Numbered from the stretch's first letter, positions 11,100 through 23,350 are shown. The stretch is 64,000 nt of DNA from Himantopus leucocephalus (GCA_003993805.1 RSEF01000031.1:58298681-58362680); one strand, 5' to 3'. The notes: generated by a model not told the origin, from the letters alone. Numbers and translations: made by a program.

Positions 11100-13943
11100 A
11101 ATGCTGGGAGTGTAAGGGAGTGAATGGGCAAGGGAATTCCTGCAGGCCCAAGACTTTCATTTTCAGGGCTGCTGACATTGCTGAGCATGAAGCACCTATC
11201 TCTAAAGGCAAAACCAGCCATATTAAAAGCTAAAGGCCTCTCCAACAATTTTTTATCATAAATTCAATTTTTAAAAAACTTGGATATGCGTAGCCTGTAT
11301 TAATGCCCAAATTTACTTTAGTCTTTTAAATTTCTTTAAATTAAATTAAAATAGTAATCAAGGCTGTTAAACTGGTTCAGATGAAACTGATGAAGCAGAT
11401 TTGACTTCTGCTATAAAAGCAGAGGGATTTCTTCTTAAATTACAGTTAGTTAAATTTAGCCCAATAACTCTTTCGTTTAGAGATTCATATAAAGCTAAAA
11501 ATGCAGCAAGTTCGTATCTTCTTCTAGTCTATGAGTAAAAACTGGTGTGAGAAGCTCAGACCAGCTAGCTTTAAGATCTTAAAGGCCATGGTGAATAATC
11601 ACCTAAAGTCAGCACCTGCAAAGCCTTTTTTTTTAAATGAGGAAAATGTAAATGCAAAACATGTTTTGAAAACCTTTTCTTAGATTTTTCTTATCTTATT
11701 TACTAGTTTCATTTACCATTTAAAAAAAAATTAATAATTTTCTCAAAACCCAGGTTTCCCACAGTTTTTATTTAAGTGCAAATATAATCCAAAAGGGGCT
11801 GGACCAATCTGGTGTTTAAAAGAAAAAAAACAACAACAAAACAAAACAGATCTGCTAATAAACAGCATATAATAATCTGACTAAATGTGGTTAACAATTT
11901 AGAATGGCAATATAGCACAGAATTTCATACTCTTGGCTATCAAAAACAACAACCAAATTTAAGGTTAAATCTATATAAAGCAGCAAATCAACATGTCCTC
12001 AGGGGTATCAGTCAGTGAGAATCCACCTTTCTTTAGGCAAACAATTTACAGCACAAGCAATAAAAGTAAGGTTCAAACTGATAATGCAAAGCAGTCAAAA
12101 TGAAACTTCCATGTTGTGGTTAAATTAGGTATTTAAGATTGCAGCTGGAGCGTGGCCTTGCACAGGCATTCCCAGACATTTTTCACCATTTGCTATCTGT
12201 GCTCTGCTCAGTGTAGTATCGCTTTGTGGCAGCTCGTATATCGCAAGCAGGACCGCTGGGAAAGCTCTGAGCTAGAGTTTAATCAGTCCCTAACTTTCTC
12301 TGGCTTAAGTTAAGGTCATACTTAAGGAAGAGGGGAAAAAGGGTTCAATGACTGTGGAATGCAATTTGTTTTAATAACATAGTACTTCCAATGCTTGGGA
12401 GTGCAATGCCACACAGAACAAAATATGACTTAGCATTGTTTTCTCCTTGGTTTTAAAAAAGAGGTCTTATTTTTCTAATAATGACCCCCCACTGAAGAAG
12501 GAGGTTTAATGGCAGAACTTTGTAAGAGGGAGGCTGACTCAGTGCTGCCACTGACGCAGCGTGAGCAGAATCAGCAAAATGCTAGCACAGGAAAGTAAAT
12601 AAAGTCCATGAGGGTATCCTTCCAGCATGGAAGAAAATTAATTTAGTCACAGCAAATGACGAAGTGCTGAAATTTTCTTTAATAACTTGCTAACAATTTG
12701 TGGAAGGGAGAAGCCTGATGTTTGAGGGAAAGACTATGTGGAACAGCTGAATATAAACTCTTCTGAGCTTGCATTTCCTGAAAGAGACAAACACAAATTG
12801 TCCTTTCTATTCCTAAACAGTCAAATGGGCAACATTATTTTCATATAAGAAGACCACCAATTTTAAGTTAATTCTGAAAATAATCTATGCAGACCTAGTC
12901 GTAGTATTTTTTGATGACCCCAAGAGGAAGTAGATTCCCCAGTAACAGTAATCAGGAAATAGAAATCCGCATATCTCTGTCATTTTCAACAGCCTGCCTA
13001 CTGCAAGTGGAGACCTGGGCCATCATGAAGTTCCCTTCGGCTTTAACAAACTATTAACAAGAAGCAACAAGCTACCCCTAGGGTCCAGACTGTGCTCTTG
13101 ACTGTATGGTTCAGGACAATGGTAATTACATAGGTTCCAGTAAAGCATAGAAAACTCTTATATCTAATAGGTAATGACATTCACGACCCGTGAAGACAAG
13201 ATATGGATCAGTAAACAAAAGTTACACTTGATCCTTGTCATGAAGCGAAGTAATACTCTCCCTTAAAAGAAAGGAAAAATATGATCCTCCCAAAGAACCA
13301 CTCCATGTAATGTGCTCAGAACTAGCCAGCCTAGACCTATTGTTGAACAAGGCAAAGTTTATGAATGATTTTGCAGTATTTTATGTTTCTTCCTTCTTTT
13401 CTAAATAGCAAAATGCTGCCCCTTCATTGTTGCTTTTAAAACACATCCTGTTATGCCGGCAGCTGGTTTTGGAGCGTAGGTTCAGCATACCATGTACTCT
13501 ATCACTGAGCCTTTCTTGCAGCTTTTGCTCAGAAAGGAGAACGTGTATGTGTGTGGGAGTAGCATAAACTGCAGCTGGTTTTGTTTATTTATCCACCATC
13601 ATTACTGCTGACTGGTAACAAGGAAAAAGACATACATATACACCGTTTGGTTTCTCTGCAACACTGCTGTACAGGAGGTTGGGAGATTATCTTGGTGAAC
13701 AACTCCTGATTTCCACATAAAAGGATCGGCAGTAGGCTGTAAGAATTTGTCCTGCAGTGAAAAGGATGCTGCTGTTTTGCTGGAATGTTTTATCAGAGAG
13801 ATAGAACTTCAATTTGCTCTTTCATTGGTTTTATGAAAGTTTGTATCACCAAAGAACTTAACTGAGTTCAGGAAACTCTGGAAAGTTTAATTAATTTCGC
13901 TGGACAGCTGCTTAAAAACAAAAAAAATCCAAACTGATCCAGC
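11100..13943. other. AT-rich, frame-poor non-coding block; enhancer-like
   Basis: Across nearly 3 kb no ATG-initiated open frame of 60 codons or more exists on either strand. The DNA is AT-rich and rich in TAAT/ATTA homeodomain-type cores, for example around 11240-11480 and 11690-11760. It shows no recognisable repeats apart from short A-rich tracts at 11821-11850. This texture is typical of conserved non-coding elements near vertebrate developmental genes, but conservation cannot be judged from one sequence. Confidence 0.4.
12535..12560 (+). promoter_or_regulatory. Paired bZIP motifs: AP-1 and CNC/small-Maf-like
   Basis: TGACTCA (12535-12541) is a perfect AP-1 core. Ten bases downstream, TGACGCAGC (12552-12560) fits the TGACNNNGC core of antioxidant-response or CNC/small-Maf elements. 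The clustering is the only support; function is inference. Confidence 0.25.
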
Positions 13944-14754
13944 ATGCAACCCCTTCCCCTCATTCTCCCCCTCACCCTGCTGCCACAAATGCACTCGGGC
14001 CGAAAACTTTACAGACAAATTAAAATGACAGAGGCTTTGATATTTTCAGCGCTCTGGAGCAGTTTAAAAGGGAGATGCTCTTTCTGCACAGTGTATGTAT
14101 CTGAGGCGTGTGAGGCCAGACACCAAAAATCTCCAGTCATCTTCCAAAGTGTAAGCCTGCATGGCCTCATCTCCCCTCCTCACTGACCCTTCAGGCAGTT
14201 TCGGATGTATATTGCTGTCATGCCAGCCATGGAGGGGTGCTGCTGAAATTCAGAGACATTTATAGAGTAAAAATCTAAGGCAAAGTACAAACCAGCTTCA
14301 CTGAGTAAAATAGTTTATTTTCCGCAGCTGACTCTTCCCCCAGTTGGCTCCTGCCAGCTCTCATCACTGGTTTTCCCAGGTCGTGCTCTCCATCCCTGGT
14401 CCTGGCCACAGCTCACCTCATGCTGAAATCAGCAGAGCTGGGCTGGGTAACGGAGAGGGTGATCCACTGGAGGTATTGAACTGCGTGTCATAGCGCACAG
14501 CTAAGAGTTCATTTCCAATTATGGTCTCTGCTAATTGCTCTCGAGTGCGTCTTCATATCATGACCAAGGCAGGCAACATTGGTCAGGGAAGCCAGAGGAT
14601 CGTCAGTCATTCAAAGCAATCAGAGCCATTATGTTTGACCTCTGGCATTGTAATTTTATTTGTGTGGCTCTGCATAGGAACTGTCAAAGCAAAGTAACAA
14701 GACTGTCAAGCTGTTGTGCCTGTGTAAAACATGCCCACCTGCCTTCATATCCAA

Positions 14755-14762
14755 ATGCAAAT
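14755..14762 (+). promoter_or_regulatory. POU octamer ATGCAAAT
   Basis: A perfect octamer lies in the enhancer-like block 14190-14960. Similar octamers occur elsewhere in the window (near 20003 and 60923), so a single site carries little weight. It is listed because its surroundings look enhancer-like. Confidence 0.25.
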
Positions 14763-17700
14763 AAGATTGCCTGCTCTGACAGTATGTGCATTAGACATTA
14801 AAAGGCATGGCAGTTTCATAGTGCAAAGCTGGATTTCCATACAGGATACTGTGTATTTTTGATTAGCAGGCCTACAATCAACCTGTCTTACCATCTCATT
14901 ACAGTTTCATTTCACATGACTTCACTTCTGATGATCGGAAAAGGCATTGAAGCTAAGCTCTTGCCCTACTGCAGGGACAGACAGTCCTTCAGGTTGGCCA
15001 CTGGTTTAGTCATTGGACCGGTTGCCTTTCTAATTCAAGAAAGGGACACATCTTTAGGAAACTTTGATATTGTTGTTTGAAGGGAAAGAAACATTCTCTG
15101 TCATGAGACAAAGAATTTCTCCTCTGAATATTATCCACTTGTCTCTGACTTTCTGAGGACGTTCAGGTAGGCTTGGTTTTCTCAATCATTTCCAGTATTG
15201 TCATCCACCCTGCAGTGAATGATACATCCCAGCTGGAAGCATTTAACACCTTTGCAATAGCACTGGAACAAACAAGCATCCAGCCTTGAATATAGGGAGG
15301 GCTCAGTAAAATTTCTGGAGAAGGCAGCTCAACTGCTGAAGATTTGTACTTCAATACGCAAAACAGATTAAAAGGTTTCAAGAGTTCACAGAAGCACTCA
15401 TTAGCACAGAAGGCTGTAGCAAAATAAAGGTGGAAACGTTAGGAGTATGGCAAGAGGGTCTTGCAGTTCTTCTTCTATGTAGTAGGGATTTCAGACCCTG
15501 CAAGCTGATTGGGCTCTCTGTGTAGGAGTAAAAGCAGACAGAAGGATTTTTCTTCTCCATAATTGTCAGAGCACACCTGTGGCAACCCTCCAGGAAAAGA
15601 CGGCATGACAAAATGTGCCATTCTGCATTTAGTTAATGTTTGGAACTGGAGTAAGCACTGTGTTGGCTTTGCCTGGTAATTAAATGTACAGGATTTTAGA
15701 ATACTGATTTGTTTCTGAGGCTGCTACTTGTGAGCTGAAAAAGTTACGGATATTTAAATACAAGCAGGTAAAATTTAAATGGTATTATTTTTAACTGTTA
15801 CAGAAATAGTTTTGTGTAATATTATTTGTCAGCTTTTGATTGCCTTCTTTCTTTCATGGTATAAAAAGTTTTGTGTCCTTCTCTGCTCATCACACTGTCT
15901 TCCACCAGACCACTCCAGGTCCTCATCTCTTTCAAAATCCACCTGTCTCTCCACATAGTCACCAAAAGGGTCTTTTTTGCTATGACTGCAACCTTTTCTA
16001 ATCCAGGCTCCTTTCCCAATTTCTACTTGCTACATAAATCCATGCAGGTGTTTAAGAAAACAGCCTGTTTTGTCTGCTGCTTTTACTCCCTCTCTCCCAC
16101 TAGATCCCTCTACAGGATCTACCCAGACCTCTTGAAAGCCTCTGATCAGATTCCCTTCATATTTTGCCTCTGCTGCAAGTCCCAGACTCCCACCTGGCTT
16201 AGCTTCTGCCAATTGTTCTTCTCATTTGCTGCCATTTTTACTTCAGTCTAGTCCCTAGTATCTCCCACAGCTGCTTATCTCCCTTGTTGGACTCTTTTCT
16301 CCTGGGGTGACTCTGGCCCCAGTTTTTCCTGTGGGGCCAAATGTCTCTGCTCCTCAACACTCATTGTTGCTTACATTTTGATAACATCTACTGGCCAGAT
16401 AAGAAATCATTACTGTGAATGAGATAAACTTACCAAAATAAAGCCTGTCGCTAGTCGAGGTCTCAGTAAACACTTCGGATCCATCTAAAAGCCATGGCAT
16501 AAAATAATTTCCAGCTCTCTCTTCCATTGCAGTTTTAATGATTAATGGCAAGGAACTCTTTCTGTGTTATCTTTGTTTGCACAACTGGCATTTGTTTTTA
16601 CATTTATAACTCAACCTTTGCAAATACTGAGAAGTTGGATACTCAGTGAAATACACTGCGTTTGGGTGTTTATGTGTAGATTATTAAACATTTCTGCACT
16701 GTATATTTTGTGAATGGGCTACACAAACAATTTTACTAACTCTACAGGACTTTCTTTCAACTATAGAGCCTAATGTATTTAAGCTGCTGCAGGACAACAC
16801 TGCTTTATTCTCTGTAGACAACTTTATTCTTTGTCTTGTCATTTTTATTGTTCTAGTGGTAGTGAATAAAACCCTGCATCTGTTCTTCAGGAAGGACTTA
16901 ATCCAAAGCTCATTGAATGCATTGGAAGAGCCTCCATTGGGCTTTGGATCAAGCTCTTTAGTTCACAAACAAATGCTCTTTGTGAGAATATGCTACTCAA
17001 GTATTGCACCGAAGAGTTACAGAGGTTCCCTATTTCTAAAATAATGATTGTTTTTAAATCTTTTTTGCTATGCCTGTTTAGTTGGAGGAACAATATGCAA
17101 CTATGTAATTGTTGAAGTACTGTAGTCTGTGATTATCTTGCCCCAGCAGTTGATATAAATGTTGAATATGTAATGCTGTGGTAACAAGTAGTGCTGTATT
17201 TATATCTCTCTTCCTATGCACGAAGTAATTGAGAAAATACATAGAGATACGCTCCCTGCCCCTGAGGATGTTCAGGCTCAATCAAGCAAGCTGGACACGG
17301 GCAAGCCATCTTTCAGGACTGCCTTCTCTTGATGTTATTGATGAAGCAGACTTGAAAGAGGGATTTGTAGAATAAAAGAGGGATACTACTGAATGGGATT
17401 TTTTTCTGCGCTTAGGAAAAGGAACAGACTGAAAGGAGACACAAAGCCCACAGCAGGGGAAAGAAACAGGGGCTATTGTGGAAGAGGGTACAAAAAGACT
17501 AAGATAAGGCAGGAGTAATCAAAGCAGAAACATTAGCTGGGGTAAGACTGCAAAGAGCTTTAAATTAAACCTTACAGCTCCAGATTTGCAATGACTGCAT
17601 TTTCCACGAGAAGGAGGGAGAGCCATGAGTCAGTTATGCAGCGGTATCCCCACGAGCTGCAATAAATAAATTTTCTTCCTTACAGTATCACAGGGACTGA

Positions 17701-18368
17701 ATATTTCCTTGGATTTCTTGTGAAGGGGAACTAACAGTTCCTTATGAACTGAAGAGAACACTACGCCAGTGAAATTTGGCTGGTTTTGCAACTGCAGAAG
17801 AGAGTAACTTCTTCACGTGGGTGTAGATTACACAAACAGTTACTACTGGGTATTACTCCTGTGACAGAACTGCTCGCAGTGAAATACACTACACTGTGTG
17901 GTAAGTGCTGGCAGGGCTACGCACGCAGTTTGTAAGCCGATGATGACTAAAAGAGTTTATGGAGCCAGTACTAAAACATTACTCACTCAAGGAGTCACAT
18001 TTAAGTCAATGAGATTACTCATGTAGCTAGTTGCCGATAGAGATCTCGCCAAGCTATTTCACCACATAATAGATGTGTGTAAATGGGCCTGTTAGTCAGC
18101 TGAATAACTTCAGAAAATAATTTTAAAGTTCATATTACATTGGTATTTGAACTCCCTAGCCACAGCTGAAGTCTTGTTATGTTCCGCAAACACCCATTAA
18201 CAGGCAATCCCTATCCTAAAATTCATCAACTCGTATAGGCAAATAAGGGAAAGGGACTTGCCTTCAGTCACATCACAGGTCATCAGCAATGCCAGGAATT
18301 GAACAGGGATCTCCAGTCAGTTCCCTACCGGCAGTTCCCTGCCTCTGTAATACTCAACATTTCATCCC

Positions 18369-18392
18369 TGTGCTGAATATTGTGCTGAATAT
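18369..18392 (+). repeat. 12-bp tandem duplication
   Basis: The unit TGTGCTGAATAT occurs twice head to tail without mismatch (18369-18380 and 18381-18392). It is likely slippage. Confidence 0.9.
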
Positions 18393-19075
18393 TTATGAAT
18401 GTGACCTCCAAACTTCCCACAGCTCTTCTGCTAACTGACTGATGGATCTCTGCATTCATTAGTTTTATAAATGCACAGAGAATACACAGAAGTCATCTCA
18501 CACACATTACCGCATGCCAGTGCATTCCCTCATCCAGCTCATCTGCATGTTATTCTGCAGTCAGAGAAATAACTAGAACCACAAAGAAAGGAAAACAAAT
18601 CTAATCACAAAATTTCTGACAGCTAATCTAAGACACTTAAAAATCTGCATCCCAAGCAAAACTCATTTTTCATACTCAGTGAAATTCAGTGTGGAGACTA
18701 CCAGATCAGGCATCACTTTCAGGACTGCATTTCATTTTATAAATGTTATAGAAGTGCCTGGCATACCCAGCATCATTATCACAGTATTATCCTTCCTTTC
18801 TTTATTCTGCATGGCTCTCAGCCTCTTTGGGAGTTCATACAGAACAAGAACAGTCTGCTGAGCTGTAAAACAGAAGCCTGAAAGAATTTCTTCCTAATAG
18901 GAAGGGGTAGCCCCTTTGAATTATTCCCCATTTGAGAGTTTGCTGCATAACACTAAAAAAATCTGCCTCACTGAAACTGGGTTCCAATATACCGACAAAG
19001 TCCCAAAGCAAAGACTCTGAGTAACTCCTCGGTCTCCTGGATAAAGCAGGAGCAGCAGATATGGATACGGCTTTG

Positions 19076-19205
19076 CTCTCGTCTCTCTCCTTTTCTGTCT
19101 CCTCTCCTCTCCTCTAAACATCTTTGTCTTTCATTTCCTTCTCTTTATCTCCCCATCCTGAGCTGTCCTGTGTCTCTTCCCCTTCCTAACTCCAGGCACT
19201 CTTTG
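19076..19205 (+). repeat. CT-rich low-complexity tract
   Basis: This is a polypyrimidine-rich stretch with repeated CTCTC, CTCCT and TCTCC units on the plus strand. It is low-complexity DNA with no sign of a gene. Confidence 0.7.
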
Positions 19206-20129
19206 TTGGCAATGGCTTTGTCCTCTTTCTACCCATGGAAGAGGACGCATCTGTACAGAGGCAGATTGTAAACTAGGTCAGCTTATGAGGCAGAGAAAAA
19301 AAAAAGAGTAGAAATAAGAGCTTTTTTGTATAATAACAAGGTCTCACATAAGCATGTGGCCCAGTTGTCAGAGGTGTTGAGTGCCTGCAGTTCCCACCGA
19401 CTTCAGTGGCACCAGTCCTCTTGTCCACAGGCTATGTATATAGAAAAACATCCTCAGTTTTGCAACTCCCTGCAAGCAGAAGTTCAGATACGCTGTTGCA
19501 CTTCCTTGAGCTTTCCCAAGGACATCACATTAATCTCAGGACCTGCTTTTGTCATTTTTCCCTACATGTTCAGCACAGCCTTGGGATGTACGTTGGTCAG
19601 TCACTGGAGGAGGAATGAGGCAATACCAGGGTGACATATCCCTTTTCAGTTCACAGGGCAAATAAAGCAGGCCTGAAAGGGAATGACAGGTGAGGAACTG
19701 TCATCTGAGTGTTAAAAATAACTACCTTTCTTGGCAAATATTGGGCTAATGCAGCTGATCTTTATACTCTTTCTACTTTCAGAGTTTTTAGGACAATACT
19801 GACTAATCGTGCAACCCACTATTTAGCTAAAGGTATTTGAACTTCACAGTTAAAATTAGGGAAGGCTGCACTCTGGCACAGATTAATTCCTTCTTATCCC
19901 TACCTCTGTAATGCAGTAAACGAATCACAGAGCATTAACAAAATACATCTTTAAAACAAAACTTTAAAACATAATTTTCTTCTGCTGTCGTAACCGTTAA
20001 AAATGCAAATCAGAGGCAATAGGCAAAACTCATTAAAATATACGCAGTAAAATTGCATTTTATTTCCTTTGTGGTATATTGGTCATGTGCTATGTAATTA
20101 ATACTAAGTAAATGCATCCCTGTCATAAG

Positions 20130-20145
20130 AAAAAAAAAAAAAAAA
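20130..20145 (+). repeat. A16 homopolymer run followed by CAAAC units
   Basis: An uninterrupted run of 16 A residues is followed by CAAAC-type units. No recognisable retroelement body precedes it, so it is treated as a simple repeat. Confidence 0.85.
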
Positions 20146-21469
20146 CAAACAAAAATTCAAACAGTATCAGTGTCACTTGTGATACCGCTTCGTCTAATGG
20201 AATGAGATCTGCGCTGCAGTCACGCAGCTCATTCCAATCCTGTATGAGGCCAGTAAGCAGGAGAGGAGCAGAACGTAATTGTTGGAACAAGAGGGTAGAG
20301 GGGTGGGAACCCAGGAAGAGGAGCTCTGAAGGTCCCCCTTTGGCAGTGTAACATCTTTGGTTGCTATGAATATCACAGATTTTTCTCTACAGTGCAGTAT
20401 TGCCAGTCTCCAAAATGTGAGGTCTTCAAAAAGCATGAGACTGGACTACGCTTATTTTAATTATGTTTCTGAGGCCTAGAGGGGACCTTTCTGCATGGTT
20501 CTGAAGTTTTATGCCACTAAAAAAAGACTACTTTATTTTCCTCGCTCCCTCCCTTGTGATAACTGGCTTATTCAGTTTCTAGCAGCTGAAGTTTCTAAAA
20601 ACCCAACAAACACGGTCAGACCTGTGAAACATCCAAAAGGGGTGCAACTGCCACACTCCTCTTCCTCTTCCTCTCCTCCACAGCCCCACATTGCCACTTG
20701 GATGGCATACCTAGCCATGGGACTATAGACTCCTACACCTGTGGGGCAGGCATGAGCCCTGATGCACATCCATGCACAGTTCCTTCAGTCAGGTGTTGGA
20801 GCTGCAGCTTTCCTTTGCTCCCTGTCCGCTCCCTGCAAATGGGCTGAACGGAGCTCTACGGTGGTTCTCCATGTGCCCTGCACAGCTGCACGGTGTCCGA
20901 GCAGGACAAAGGGTAGGAGTCCTGTCTTTGGGCAGGTAGCTGAATTGCAGACATTCCTGGGAACATTCCTAGGTGGTGCAGCTGAAATACTCCTGCTCAG
21001 GGCTGGTCTCCTTTCCTTCTTCCCATACCATATGTTAGTGGCAAGTAAAAAATGTGCTTTAAAAAAGGCCATCCTTGATCCAGAGAATTTACAGCGAAGT
21101 ATGAAAGAGAGAAAGCAGATGGCTGCAGATACAGAGACTGGTAAACCGTTCCCTGGGTCAAAGACCTTGGTGGGGTTTTCTCGGTACCATAATCTGCGTG
21201 CTTTCAGACACGTGCATTTGTAAAGAGAGCCATAGCCACATATATTTAATTACTAAGAAAGCTTCTTACCTACATTAGTAACACTGTTTTACAGGTCTGC
21301 AGTTACATATGTATGCATCTATTTCCTTCTACCATTTGCTTTTATTATAAGCCTTTTTGACTATGACGGCATTCAGGTAGCAATGTGCTTACTTGTGAGC
21401 ATCTGTGTCCTTGAGTTCTCAACGGAGGATGCAGCAGCTGAATTATCAACAGCAGCATGTAACCTCCCA

Positions 21470-22700
21470 TTTAAAACATTGTCACCTGAAAAGTGGAGGA
21501 TGGCAAATGTGACACTAAGCTTCAGTGCAGACTCTGGAGGACTAGAGGTCTGGAAACCTTGTGCCTGTACTGTGCAAATACAGAGATGCTAATTGGGTTA
21601 GAACTAAAGGACACCTGGATTAATGCAATCTATCTGAGAAGAGTCAACATTGCTTCTGTAAAGTCCTGCCTTAAACAAACCTCTTGGAGGTCTCTGAAAG
21701 GGTCAACAAAAATGTGGATAAGGGTGATCTAATTTCCATATCAGACTGGGTTTCTAAAAGGCTCTTGACAAAGGCTTTTAAGGAGACTAGCAGCGATAGC
21801 AGCAAGAGGGAAAGCCGTGGTATAGCTCAGTAATTGCTTAGAAGATAAAATGCAAAGTACAGGAATAAATGACCAGTTCTCACAATGGAGGGAGGTGCTG
21901 GATGGTGTGGGGTTCTGCAAGGGTCAGTGCTGGGACGTGTGCTGTTCAGTGCACTCGTGCCTTACCTGGGAATAGAGTGAGACAGTGAAGTTCATCAGTG
22001 GAATTAATTTACTCAAGTCAGTAATAAGAAGAAAAACTGTGAAGAACTACACAAGGACATTATGAGACTGGCTGGGCAACATAAGAAATTCAGCGTAGGT
22101 AAATGTGAAATGATGCACCTGGAAAAACAATCATGTAAAACAGTGGGCTCTGAGCTGGCCATTGCATGAGTAAAATCTCAGGGTTATGACAGACAGTTCC
22201 ATAGGAGCATCAGTTCTGTGCTCAAAAATTCTTCATAAAATATTGTTAAGAGAAAAACACCGTTGTGCTGCTTTATGAATCCATGGTTTGCCCACACCTT
22301 AAATATTGTGTTTTTCTTCATCTCAAATAGAATCTATTAGATCAAGATGATGTTCAAGGGGGCATCAAGGATGGTAAGAGGTACAAAATGGTCTATGGAC
22401 AAAGGACCCCATGAGCAACCTGCAACTCTTCAGCCAGGAGAAGGAATGATATAAAAGGATTACAGTGGAGGTCTGCAACCCCATGAGCAGCAGAAAGAGA
22501 GGGTTAGGAGCTGTTCCTCATCTCCAGCACAGGACATGAAGGGATAATTAAGTTCGTATTGAAACCAAAAATAAAAGGCAGAGGTTCTTCACAGGCAGAC
22601 CGATGGAAACCCTTGCCAGAGCCTGCTGTGAACGCTGCAAGTGCATTTGGGTTGGAGGGAACACTGAAGATGTCTATGGAAGTGAGCTCCACTGCATATA
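21470..22700 (+). mobile_element. Old, degraded CR1-type LINE, 5'-truncated
   Basis: CR1 elements are non-LTR retrotransposons whose ORF2 encodes endonuclease and reverse transcriptase. Several ORF2 remnants appear in order on the plus strand, in shifting frames. PEKWRMANVT (21485-21514) matches the CR1 WxxANVTPI motif. A stretch near 21640-21720 matches the part encoding the HGF-like and FxxxVNxxxDKGD segments. GKCEMMHLEK (about 22098-22127) matches the KCxVxHLG region, and LYESMVCPHLKYCV (22271-22312) matches [14 protein letters not shown]. After this, 22330-22700 resembles the CR1 post-ORF region (GGTTCTTCAC, CTTGCCAGAGCCTGCTGTGA). Stops and frameshifts are numerous, so it cannot encode a protein. 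Resemblance is closest to the divergent CR1 copies of crocodilians and turtles, which suggests an old insertion; that comparison rests on memory. Borders are approximate. Confidence 0.85.
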
Positions 22701-22702
22701 TT

Positions 22703-22732
22703 AAAAAAAGAAAAAAAAGGGGGGAGGGGGGG
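22703..22732 (+). repeat. Purine tract: A-runs then G6-A-G7
   Basis: A-runs (A7 and A8 separated by G) pass into G6 A G7 directly after the CR1 remnant. The tract is entirely purine and could mark the old retroelement tail. Such runs are hard to sequence and may be length-inaccurate here. Confidence 0.8.
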
Positions 22733-22736
22733 CAAA

Positions 22737-22795
22737 CCACACCAATAAACAAAACAAAAAAAAANCCACACCAATAAACAAAACAAAAAAAAAAA
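22737..22795 (+). repeat. 29-bp duplicated block split by a single N
   Basis: The block beginning CCACACCAATAAACAAAAC and ending in an A-run occurs at 22737-22764. It is followed by one N (22765) and then repeated at 22766-22795 with a longer A-run. An identical block on both sides of a lone N is what an assembler leaves when two overlapping contig ends are joined without merging. A genuine tandem duplication is the alternative. Confidence 0.85.
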
Positions 22796-22811
22796 CCCAA
22801 CATCAAAACCA

Positions 22812-23350
22812 CCCCGAAACTCACGGCTCGGGAAACCCCCGGAGCTGGCAGCGGCGGGGAGCTCCCGCTCTGCACACCCCCGGAGGCGGGCCGGGGGGCC
22901 GCGCTGCTTGCCCCCGGAGCCGGGACTCAGCGCCCCCCTCCCCGGGCTCGCCCACCCACACCCCCCGGGGCTCGGCTCCCTCCCCTCCCGCCCGGCGCGG
23001 GCATCCGTAACAGGAGAGGGCTCGCAGCCGGCCCGGTAACNNNNNNNNNNNNNNNNNNNNNNNNNNNNNNNNNNNNNNNNNNNNNNNNNNNNNNNNNNNN
23101 NNNNNNNNNNNNNNNNNNNNNNNNNNNNNNNNNNNNNNNNGGCAACAGAAAGCCGGGTCTGTGCCCGCATCCCCCCGATGTCCGCAGGTGGAGGGGCGGC
23201 TGTTCCCCCGCCCGGGTGCGGTTTGGGGGACGGGGATGGGCGGCGCGGGGGGGGTCTCTGCAGCCCTCCCTGGGGGGCGGCCGCGGTGCGCGGGAGCCGG
23301 GCGGGCTGGGGAGAGCGGGGAGGGGAGAGAGCCGGGGTGGCGGCGTGGAG
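22812..23350. promoter_or_regulatory. CpG island, probable promoter, interrupted by a gap
   Basis: GC content rises sharply from the A-rich sequence to the left. A hand count gives about 27 CpG in 22801-23040 and about 23 in 23141-23350, far above the surrounding DNA. GC boxes (GGGGCGG) stand at 23193-23199 and 23274-23280, and a NotI site GCGGCCGC at 23277-23284. On the minus strand a donor-like GTGAGT lies at 22824-22819; on the plus strand GTGAGA follows at 23359-23364. The island could therefore drive transcripts in either or both directions. The 193-codon minus-strand frame crossing the gap is Gly/Pro/Arg-rich and is more likely GC-rich 5' leader than protein. No downstream coding exon is recognisable, so the gene served is unknown. 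Confidence 0.8.
23041..23140. other. Assembly gap of 100 N inside the CpG island
   Basis: Exactly 100 N is a common placeholder for a gap of unknown size. Both flanks are very GC-rich, so the missing piece is probably GC-rich promoter or first-exon sequence that failed in sequencing. Confidence 0.95.

Larger units (their letters stand above)
13944..21469. other. Non-coding DNA with enhancer-like and CT-rich stretches
   Basis: No gene is recognised. 14190-14960 has enhancer-like texture, 15870-16330 is pyrimidine-biased on the plus strand and carries a 126-codon frame, 19076-19205 is CT-rich, and 20130-20145 is an A16 run. The longest ATG frame in the window (20762-21223, 153 codons, plus strand) lies here. 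It does not resemble a known protein, has no conserved-looking domain, and is overlapped by a 95-codon frame on the other strand, so I do not call it a gene. Confidence 0.6.

Noticed and set aside
20762..21223. Longest ATG open frame in the window (153 codons, plus strand)
   Set aside because: No recognisable domain, no similarity to a family I know, an overlapping 95-codon frame on the other strand, and no splice or promoter context. It is within the range expected by chance in 64 kb.
22589..23170. 193-codon minus-strand frame crossing the 100-N gap
   Set aside because: Its length depends on the N placeholder, and its visible part is Gly/Pro/Arg-rich CpG-island sequence joined to low-complexity A/G tracts. 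It more likely represents non-coding leader sequence.
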